6,584 nt of DNA from Candidatus Poribacteria bacterium (GTDB taxonomy: Bacteria > Poribacteria > WGA-4E > PCPOR2b), in the NCBI GenBank assembly GCA_027296925.1, contig JAPUIP010000043.1, positions 1 through 6,584 on the forward strand, read 5' to 3'. This document shows, piece after piece, positions 1 through 5,257 of the stretch; positions within the stretch are counted from its first letter, which is position 1, and each line of letters opens with the position of its first letter. The position numbers and the translations under genes were made by a program. The notes beneath the pieces are model-generated. The model saw only the letters and a program-made list of their open reading frames with translations. It did not search any database and was not told the DNA's origin.

Positions 1-1
1 G

Positions 2-457
2 GAGAAAGCCGCCCGCGGTGGATTGGTGGAGAAGCGGTATCCGTGGGGCGATGCCGACCTAAATGGGACGCTGTGTAACTTCGCGGATAAGAACACCGAC
101 TTCAATTTTTCAGACAAGAATGCAGACGACGGCTATCAGTATACCGCCCCCGTTGGCAGCTATTCTCCCAACGGCTATGGCTTGTACGACATGGCGGGCA
201 ACGTCTGGGAGTGGTGCATGGACGAATACGATTTGGACTTCTATGCGAACAGCCCCAGAAACAACCCAATCGCGGGCGGGGCAATCTCATTCGTGAATAA
301 TAATTTCACAAATGTTAAAGATTTTCGCGTTCTTCGCGGCGGTTCGTGGCTCAACAATCCGAACTGCCTCCGCGTGGCGTACCGCAACGGCGGCAGCCTC
401 CCGTCGAGCACGGTCGACTACTTCGGTTTTCGTTGCGCAGGTTCTGTTACGCCTTAA
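2..457 (+). CDS. SUMF1/EgtB/PvdO-fold (FGE-sulfatase domain) protein, C-terminal part; probable DGR-type variable protein
   Basis: The gene enters from the left; the frame is open from base 2 and stops with TAA at 455-457, leaving 151 residues. Family marks in order are an opening EKAARGG, the segment KRYPWGD, LYDMAGNVWEW at about 182-214, RVLRGGSW at 326-349, and GFRCA at the end. These are typical of the C-terminal half of the formylglycine-generating-enzyme fold, a C-type-lectin-like fold. In true FGE two cysteines follow GGSY and bind copper; here the sequence is GGSWLNNPNC, so the first is Asn and only one cysteine remains. Sulfatase activation is therefore unlikely. Instead the end resembles the ligand-binding variable face of DGR target proteins. 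An in-frame ATG lies within the visible part (VEK region, 23-25 being GTG), but the family motifs upstream show that the real start is outside the window. The next gene starts 144 bases downstream on the same strand. Family assignment is firm; the biological role is not known. Confidence 0.88.
   Translation, partial: EKAARGGLVEKRYPWGDADLNGTLCNFADKNTDFNFSDKNADDGYQYTAPVGSYSPNGYGLYDMAGNVWEWCMDEYDLDFYANSPRNNPIAGGAISFVNNNFTNVKDFRVLRGGSWLNNPNCLRVAYRNGGSLPSSTVDYFGFRCAGSVTP
344..433 (+). other. Candidate DGR variable region (VR) at the 3' end of the SUMF1-fold gene
   Basis: The codons from TCG-TGG (344-349) to GGT-TTT-CGT (425-433) code for SWLNNPNCLRVAYRN, then GGSLPSSTVDYF, then GFR. In 350-424, 18 of 25 codons end in C, 6 in G, 1 in T and none in A. 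At positions where related proteins usually have Asn runs, the codons are CTC, TGC, TAC, GGC, GGC, AGC, CTC, AGC, GTC, GAC, TAC and TTC. All have the form NNC, as expected if an AAC codon in a template repeat were changed at its two adenines. Fixed codons (CCG, TCG, ACG, CGC, GTG, GCG) break the runs. DGRs are known to diversify exactly this part of SUMF1-fold proteins. Neither template repeat nor reverse transcriptase is visible in the window, so this is an inference from codon pattern, fold and position. The ordinary Asn-rich C-terminus of non-diversified relatives is the main alternative. Confidence 0.6.
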
Positions 458-482
458 TCCGAACCGAACGGTTTGGGATTAA
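454..482 (+). repeat. Inverted repeat (hairpin/cruciform) at the stop codon of the SUMF1-fold gene
   Basis: Left arm 454-465 and right arm 470-482 pair over 12 base pairs, with one G-T pair (461/474) and one bulged G (477), around the four-base loop GAAC (466-469). The left arm contains the TAA stop. No T-run follows (the next bases are ACAAAACC), so it is a poor match to an intrinsic terminator. DGR target genes commonly carry a short hairpin/cruciform just after the variable region that helps retrohoming, and the position here fits. A simple 3'-end-stabilising hairpin or a weak terminator remain possible. Confidence 0.6.
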
Positions 483-587
483 ACAAAACCAAGTCGGGCT
501 TATTGTCGGAGCGGACGCTCGTACAAAGTAACCGAGGTATTATCTGTCTATCGTCATTTTGACCATTACAGAAGCTCATTATCATAC

Positions 588-595
588 AAGGGAGA
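588..595 (+). promoter_or_regulatory. Ribosome binding site of the GH32-family gene
   Basis: AAGGGAGA lies six bases before the ATG at 602 and is a good Shine-Dalgarno match, which supports this start. No convincing sigma-70 promoter is seen in 483-587: TTGACC (559-564) and TATCAT (580-585) are only 15 bases apart and would overlap the binding site. Confidence 0.7.
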
Positions 596-601
596 AGATC
601 T

Positions 602-2185
602 ATGAAAAAAGCAGATTTGATCGAGGAGAAGGAACCGGACTACACCTCGCGTGTTCCCAGATACACCTTCGCTGATACACTGGAAGCGCAGGAAGCGCAA
701 CTAAAAACGAACCCACTGATGCAGCGGCTTATCGAGTCACGGAAAGAGATGGCCGGCCATCCGCACAGACCGATCTATCATTACGTCAACCCGGAACATA
801 CGCTCAACGATCCGAACGGCCTCTGTTTCTGGCAGGACCGCTGGCATCTCTTCTATCAGGCGTATCCGCCGGAGGACCCCCGCCAACATTGGGGGCACGC
901 CATTAGTGACGATCTGATCCACTGGCGAGACCTGCCCTACGCGATTTATCCGAATCCAGAAAGGTGTTGCTTCTCCGGTGCAACGCTCGTCGAAGAAGAC
1001 CGGGTGATTGCGATATATCACGGAACCCAGGTCGGTAATATGGTCGCCGTGTCGAGCGATCCGCTGCTGTTGAACTGGGAGAAGGTGACGGGTAAAGCTG
1101 TCATTCCCATGAACAGCCCCGATGGGTCGCCGCTACCATACCGGGTATTCGATCCGTGCATCTGGAAGAAAGACGGCATGTACTACTCGCTTTCGGGGGG
1201 TACGCTGCCGGACGGGCCTGGCGGGACCCGACTTCGTGCCAACTTCCTGCTCCGCTCGAAAGATTTAGCGAATTGGAAGTATCTGCACCCGTTCGTCGAG
1301 GATGATCGATTCACACTGGTGGGAGATGACGGCGCGTGTCCGTATTTCTGGCCAATCGGAGACCGACACATCCTCCTGTTCTTCAGCCACATGAGTGGTG
1401 GACAGTATCTGTTGGGGGACTACGCCAAAGAACGCGATAAGTTTGTTACCACCGCGCACGGGCTCTTCAATTTCGGAGCGGCAGCGCCTGCCGGTGTCCA
1501 CGCCCCCTCCGCAACGCCTGACGGCAAGGGCGGAATCATCGTCATCTTTAACATGAACCCAGGGAAGCCGACCGAAGGCTGGAATCAGATCATGACGTTG
1601 CCGCGCCGCCTGACGTTGATTGGGAAAGACGAACTGAGCGTCGAACCCACTGGAGACATCGAATCGCTGCGGCAGAATCATCAACACATCGATACGATGA
1701 CACTCCCGGCGAATCAAGAGGTGGTGCTCCAGCGTGTCGAAGGCAACGCGATGGAGCTCGTCGCCGAAATCGATCCGAAGAACGCGCCAATGGTCGAACT
1801 GAACGTCTTGCGTTCACCGAAAAAGGAAGAGTTCACCCGCATTGCGTTCTTCAAAAACCGAGGTTACAGAAACCCGGATAACGGACGTGACCGCCCGGAC
1901 AGCTTGATTACGATTGATTCATCCTATGCGTCGATCCTCCCGGATGTGCTGTCGCGAGCCCCCGAGACCGCTCCGGTTTTCATCGGTCCGGAGGAGCCGC
2001 TCAAGCTGCGTGTGTTCATTGACAAGAGCGTCGTGGAAGTGTTCGTCAATGGAAAACAGTGCGTTGCCATGCGCGTCTATCCAGGCCGCGACGATAGTCT
2101 TGGCGTATCGTTACGCGCTCAAGGTCAAGATAGCGAGCTCAAATCGCTCGATGCGTGGCAGATGCAAAATATCTATGAAGACTGA
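602..2185 (+). CDS. Glycoside hydrolase family 32 (fructosidase-like) protein, atypical active site
   Basis: This 527-residue protein has the GH32 layout: a five-bladed propeller (about 58-340) followed by a beta-sandwich (about 365-520). Visible marks are HYVNPEHTLNDPNG with the nucleophile D70, HWGHAISDDLIHW (96-108), FSGA (124-127), MTLPRRLTL (331-339), and the sandwich segment LRVFIDKSVVEVFVNG (469-484). GH32 enzymes usually hydrolyse fructans, inulin, levan or sucrose by a retaining mechanism. Two usual active-site motifs deviate. The RDP motif reads RVFDP, with D184 kept and Arg shifted two residues upstream. The acid/base motif WECP reads GACP (244-247), so alanine 245 replaces the catalytic glutamate; D242 and D243 lie just before it. 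The substrate is therefore uncertain, and loss of activity is possible. There is no signal peptide or lipobox; the N-terminus is charged, which suggests a cytoplasmic protein with a ~55-residue helical extension before the propeller. It converges on the PL26-like gene. Confidence 0.9.
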   Translation: MKKADLIEEKEPDYTSRVPRYTFADTLEAQEAQLKTNPLMQRLIESRKEMAGHPHRPIYHYVNPEHTLNDPNGLCFWQDRWHLFYQAYPPEDPRQHWGHAISDDLIHWRDLPYAIYPNPERCCFSGATLVEEDRVIAIYHGTQVGNMVAVSSDPLLLNWEKVTGKAVIPMNSPDGSPLPYRVFDPCIWKKDGMYYSLSGGTLPDGPGGTRLRANFLLRSKDLANWKYLHPFVEDDRFTLVGDDGACPYFWPIGDRHILLFFSHMSGGQYLLGDYAKERDKFVTTAHGLFNFGAAAPAGVHAPSATPDGKGGIIVIFNMNPGKPTEGWNQIMTLPRRLTLIGKDELSVEPTGDIESLRQNHQHIDTMTLPANQEVVLQRVEGNAMELVAEIDPKNAPMVELNVLRSPKKEEFTRIAFFKNRGYRNPDNGRDRPDSLITIDSSYASILPDVLSRAPETAPVFIGPEEPLKLRVFIDKSVVEVFVNGKQCVAMRVYPGRDDSLGVSLRAQGQDSELKSLDAWQMQNIYED

Positions 2186-2200
2186 AAACGCCGAAGTAAG

Positions 2201-2241
2201 TGTCTAGACAGAAATTCTTGCATATTCTGTCGTTTCGTTCT
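2201..2241 (+). terminator. Weak hairpin after the GH32-family gene, possible terminator
   Basis: GACAGAA (2207-2213) pairs with TTCTGTC (2225-2231) around an 11-base loop. The T-rich but interrupted stretch GTTTCGTTCTT follows at 2232-2242. It overlaps the 10-base perfect palindrome TGTCTAGACA (2201-2210). The stem is short and AT-rich and the T-tract is broken, so termination here is only plausible. Confidence 0.35.
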
Positions 2242-2385
2242 TGCCCCCCTCTGTATCGTCCACCAGCAAGCTCTTCGCTATTCGCGAGAGCCTGTGCCGA
2301 GCTTCGAGGTGGACACGGAGGTAAGGCGAACACGTGAGCCGCATGACCTCCCCCCAAATTTGGGGGGAGACCAAGAGGGGGGCAA
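2241..2385. repeat. 145-base element bounded by 12-base inverted repeats, MITE-like or palindromic dispersed repeat
   Basis: TTGCCCCCCTCT (2241-2252) and its exact complement AGAGGGGGGCAA (2374-2385) enclose a segment with further nested pairings. GTCCACC (2258-2264) pairs with GGTGGAC (2308-2314), AAGCTC (2268-2273) with GAGCTT (2299-2304), and alternatively GCTC-T-TCGC (2270-2278) with GCGAGAGC (2284-2291). A 22-base perfect palindrome fills 2348-2369. No coding potential is convincing. No target-site duplication is obvious at the ends: CGTTC lies on the left and AGCAG on the right. It sits between two convergent genes, a common place for such elements. Whether it is mobile, or is repeated elsewhere in the genome, cannot be seen from one copy. 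Confidence 0.5.
2348..2369. repeat. 22-base perfect palindrome, C6-AAATTT-G6 core
   Basis: The sequence is CTCCCCCC, then AAATTT, then GGGGGGAG; every base is matched by its partner. Similar palindromes with C-runs, AAATTT and G-runs are known to me as dispersed intergenic repeats in some bacterial genomes. Here it may act as a strong bidirectional hairpin between convergent genes. Confidence 0.8.
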
Positions 2386-2500
2386 AGCAGACTCCAAAAA
2401 AATACATTTATGTCCAGGTACATATGATGAACCCTCCGAGTGGCTTGTTACCGGTCGGACGCACGCTGTGCAATTGCCTTGATCGAGATCACGTTCCTCG
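2386..2500. other. Remainder of the convergent intergenic region, no gene seen
   Basis: This stretch between the palindromic element and the hairpin set carries only short overlapping open frames without family motifs or good ribosome binding sites. It begins with an A-run at about 2395-2402. I see no RNA gene or recognisable regulatory site in it. Confidence 0.5.
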
Positions 2501-2567
2501 AAAAACTGCTGGTCTGTCAAAGGTGTGCAGCTACAGACCTATCTGTCAGTTCAAATTTGACAGACCA
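2501..2567 (-). terminator. Hairpin set at the 3' end of the PL26-like gene, probable terminator
   Basis: Read on the minus strand, TGGTCTGTCAAA (2567-2556) begins directly after the TAG stop of the lyase-like gene. It pairs perfectly over 12 bases with TTTGACAGACCA (2521-2510), which is followed by GCAG and a run of five T (2505-2501). That is a credible intrinsic terminator apart from a 34-base loop. Inside the loop are two more arms that pair with the outer ones: TCTGTCA (2542-2548) with TGACAGA (2558-2564), and GGTCTGT (2511-2517) with ACAGACC (2533-2539). The region can thus fold as one long stem or as two adjacent short hairpins. Confidence 0.6.
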
Positions 2568-5132
2568 CTAGCATTCGTCCATTCCCGCTTCTTGCAACCT
2601 CCCAAGCAGATACGGAACACCGAAAAAAAGCAAGCTAACCGTCGTCGGGCTCAACTCCACCGCGCCTCGACGTCTGAGGTCGTCGCTCCAGTCCTGGTCT
2701 TCAATCAGCCGCTGCAGCACGGCCTGCCCGATTTCCAAATACTCGCGCTTACCCGTCAACTGATAAGCGTAGGCCAGGTGCCGGCAGAGCACGCCGCCGT
2801 AACGCTGCTGGAGCGCGGTTTCTGCATTCAGGGGGGCCGGGTAGCCACAGAACCAGTCGACAGCCCGGCAATAGACGGCTGCCACATCCTCCCGACCGGT
2901 CATCCGGTGCAACAACTCCAAACCGATCATCAGGTAGTGCGTCTGATACCCTTTCTGCTCTTCCGGCGGTAGAATCCGGACCGGGGGCTCAGATCCGCCT
3001 TTCCATTTCCGGAACTCCGCGTCAGTAAAAGGAGGCGTCGTTCCCATTTCGACTGCCAGTGTTGTGCCTTCCGTCGCCATTCCGTATGGCGCCTGGTTCG
3101 GCAACCGATCCGGTGTGGACACCTGAAACCGCTTGTGCCAACTGCCGTCCTCGTTCTGCCCCCGGACAATTACAGCATAGAGCGCCTCGGCACGTTCCCT
3201 AAACTTTGGATCGCCAGTCACTTCATACACATAGAGCAGCCCCCGAAGCGCATTCGCAATACTTCGCAGACTGAAGCTGTGGGCTGGGTCCTCTGTCCAC
3301 CGGTAGCGCAGGAAGAACTCACCCGCTTCGCGAAGGACTTCATAGGTTCGCGCATCGCCCGTCAGGTAATAGTAATCCACCCAGTTATCCACAAACGTGT
3401 GTGACGCGCAAGGCTCATCGCCGAAATGGTCGACGCTGTGTCGGAAACAGCCGCCAACCATGTAGGGGCGGAACGGATGGAAATGGCACGTATCCACATC
3501 GACGGAGTGTCGCGTCATCGCCTCGCCCAGTTGAAAGTAACGCGAATCCCCCGTGCGCAGATACTGTATCCAGACACCGTGGCGCGCATCCCATTCGCTA
3601 TTGCACCAGCCCCACCGACCGTAGAACCGCCAGTCGTTCGCCTCATGCTCCCAGGCAGCCAGGACGTCTCCCCAGTCGAAAAAACCGTACCAGCGCCCCA
3701 GTTGGATGTTCCGCGTCAGCCAGTCCAGAAACCCTGTCATCATCCGCTCCGATTTCGGAAACCGGTCGGCATCGGCGGGGGCAAACCCTCCGCTCACCTC
3801 GCAATGTGCGGCCCACGCCGGATCGATGCTCACATGCGGCGGCGCCAGCAATCCCCGTAGCCGGTCGGGTATACTTACGCTTTCTGACGTTTTGTAAAAG
3901 CAGATGAAGAACTCACTCGTTTTCGCCGTGCCGGTCCCATCTGCATAGACCCCTTCTCCTTCGCCCCAGGATACCGCCTCCGCGTAGCGCTTGAAATTGA
4001 GTCTGCCGCCGTCCGGATCTTTCCACAGGAAGACATCGAGCCCGTTTCCGGTTCCAGTCGTTCGCAACGCCTTTGGATATTCTTCGGGCATGTAGCGTAG
4101 CCCAACCCCCATCCCGAACTGATCACCCGCGATTGTCATCCAGCCTTCCGTCCGTTCTCCCTCGGCGAGCAGACGGGACTGTCCGGGGCTTTGCCGTTGA
4201 AGACGGAAGTGATTGTCCGACCGTTGCGCCAACAAAATCGCCTCGTCTGCTTCGAGCGTTCCCTGGGTCGGTCTGACCGACGCCACTCCAAAGCGCAAAG
4301 GCTGGGGCAGGTCGATGGGGACGTGTACGCCGATCTCCTCCACCTCCGTTTCTCTTGGGTTACACGCCACCACCACGGTATGGAGCACCCGAAGAAACGT
4401 CTGCCCGGCATAAGCGTAGATGCGCATCACAAACCGGAACGGCCGGTAACCGCTGTAGTGATGCGCGGGGATATCCGCCTCAAATGTCCCGCTGCACTTG
4501 ATGACGGCTCGCAGCGGCCCCGCCTCTTCCATCTCGACGGTATAATTTTCGTTATCCAGCGAAGCCAGGCAATTTCCACCCATCCCGTAAAGGTACCGCT
4601 TCCCGTCCGCATCGCGGAATGACTCACAGATACGGACCCAGGCCTCGCCGGTAGACGCACGAGATGTCCCATCCCTACGGACAACCTCGTGTTCGGGGAC
4701 GAATGCTCCATCCGTCCCTGTTCTCCCCAATTCTGCGGATTCAATGAGGGAAAATCGCCGCCGATTGACCGAAAACCGGAGGGGGCCCGTACAGACCGTG
4801 AGACGTTCTTCGTTTTCTTCGATTTGAATGGTCCCACCTGAGGGGATTGAAGCCGGTTTCTGACCGTAGCAAAACGCGTAAGCAGTCTCCCCTTCGGCGG
4901 GGACATCTACGCAGAAATCGGCCAGCACCCACTTCAGGCTTCCATCCGGCCATCGACTCAGCTCTCGAAACTGCGCCAATACCGGCTGTCCATCGGCATC
5001 TGCGACCCAAACCGAATCCAAATCGTACAACTCGCCTGGCGGCAATGGCACACCCCGACTCACCGGCCAGTTTCGCCGAGGCATGCCCTTGTCCTCCGAG
5101 ACATTGAGGCGAACCGTTCGCACATCTGTCAT
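2568..5132 (-). CDS. YetA/PcRGLX-like protein (PL26-type exo-rhamnogalacturonan lyase family)
   Basis: The 854-residue protein matches the three-part layout of the PcRGLX/YetA family and its usual length of about 850-860. An N-terminal RIFT-barrel-like domain (about 1-90) has NWPVSRGVPLPPGEL (21-35) and SRWPDGSLKWVLADF (59-73). A central beta-sandwich spans about 100-415. A C-terminal alpha/alpha toroid (about 435-845) has YLRTGDSRYF (524-533) and a His-rich stretch, VDTCH (546-550) to ASHTFVDNWVDYYYLTGD (576-593). The characterised fungal member removes disaccharide units from rhamnogalacturonan I by beta-elimination; bacterial YetA proteins are uncharacterised. I cannot place the catalytic residues with certainty. 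No signal peptide or membrane segment is visible, so it should act in the cytoplasm on imported oligosaccharides. AGGAG (5144-5140) seven bases before the ATG supports the start. No sugar transporter or regulator lies in the window. Family is likely; activity and substrate are inferred. Confidence 0.8.
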   Translation of the reverse strand: MTDVRTVRLNVSEDKGMPRRNWPVSRGVPLPPGELYDLDSVWVADADGQPVLAQFRELSRWPDGSLKWVLADFCVDVPAEGETAYAFCYGQKPASIPSGGTIQIEENEERLTVCTGPLRFSVNRRRFSLIESAELGRTGTDGAFVPEHEVVRRDGTSRASTGEAWVRICESFRDADGKRYLYGMGGNCLASLDNENYTVEMEEAGPLRAVIKCSGTFEADIPAHHYSGYRPFRFVMRIYAYAGQTFLRVLHTVVVACNPRETEVEEIGVHVPIDLPQPLRFGVASVRPTQGTLEADEAILLAQRSDNHFRLQRQSPGQSRLLAEGERTEGWMTIAGDQFGMGVGLRYMPEEYPKALRTTGTGNGLDVFLWKDPDGGRLNFKRYAEAVSWGEGEGVYADGTGTAKTSEFFICFYKTSESVSIPDRLRGLLAPPHVSIDPAWAAHCEVSGGFAPADADRFPKSERMMTGFLDWLTRNIQLGRWYGFFDWGDVLAAWEHEANDWRFYGRWGWCNSEWDARHGVWIQYLRTGDSRYFQLGEAMTRHSVDVDTCHFHPFRPYMVGGCFRHSVDHFGDEPCASHTFVDNWVDYYYLTGDARTYEVLREAGEFFLRYRWTEDPAHSFSLRSIANALRGLLYVYEVTGDPKFRERAEALYAVIVRGQNEDGSWHKRFQVSTPDRLPNQAPYGMATEGTTLAVEMGTTPPFTDAEFRKWKGGSEPPVRILPPEEQKGYQTHYLMIGLELLHRMTGREDVAAVYCRAVDWFCGYPAPLNAETALQQRYGGVLCRHLAYAYQLTGKREYLEIGQAVLQRLIEDQDWSDDLRRRGAVELSPTTVSLLFFGVPYLLGRLQEAGMDEC

Positions 5133-5257
5133 TGCTCAGCTCCTGTCTTTGTATAAACTGAAATGCACAGCGTTTATCCCTCAAAACTCCGATAGACAAT
5201 AACACAGTTCTGCGACGGAATCAACAGATTTATGATTGAAAGCCAGTTCAACCTTTT
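5133..5257. promoter_or_regulatory. Divergent intergenic region between the PL26-like gene and the ABC transporter gene
   Basis: These 125 bases should hold the promoters of both genes. For the plus strand TATGAT (5231-5236) is a five-of-six match to a -10 box but has no good -35 partner. For the minus strand TATACA (5155-5150) is a weaker candidate, also without a clear -35. No operator-like palindrome stands out. Confidence 0.35.
5140..5144 (-). promoter_or_regulatory. Ribosome binding site of the PL26-like gene
   Basis: On the minus strand AGGAG is followed by seven bases and the ATG at 5132-5130. This is a strong Shine-Dalgarno match with good spacing and fixes the start. Confidence 0.75.

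Noticed and set aside
483..601. A possible DGR template repeat or small gene between the SUMF1-fold gene and the GH32 gene
   Set aside because: No stretch similar to 344-433 is found here, no short frame has a credible start, and the base composition does not match a template rich in AAC.
1265..1717. A 150-codon minus-strand open frame
   Set aside because: It is fully antisense to the GH32-family gene, whose frame carries clear family motifs.
2362..2382. Possible G-quadruplex from the two G6 runs
   Set aside because: Only two G-runs are present on the strand and both are already explained as arms of perfect inverted repeats.
2334..2972. A 212-codon open frame on the plus strand
   Set aside because: Most of it lies antisense to the well-supported lyase-like gene, it has no family motif or ribosome binding site, and its start falls inside the palindromic element.
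3401..3907. A 168-codon plus-strand open frame rich in Arg, Pro and Ser
   Set aside because: It is antisense to the lyase-like gene and has the composition expected of a shadow frame.
4741..5205. A 154-codon minus-strand frame overlapping the start of the lyase-like gene
   Set aside because: It shares the strand but is in another frame; the protein is Arg-rich without motifs, while the lyase-like frame has a good ribosome binding site and conserved N-terminus.
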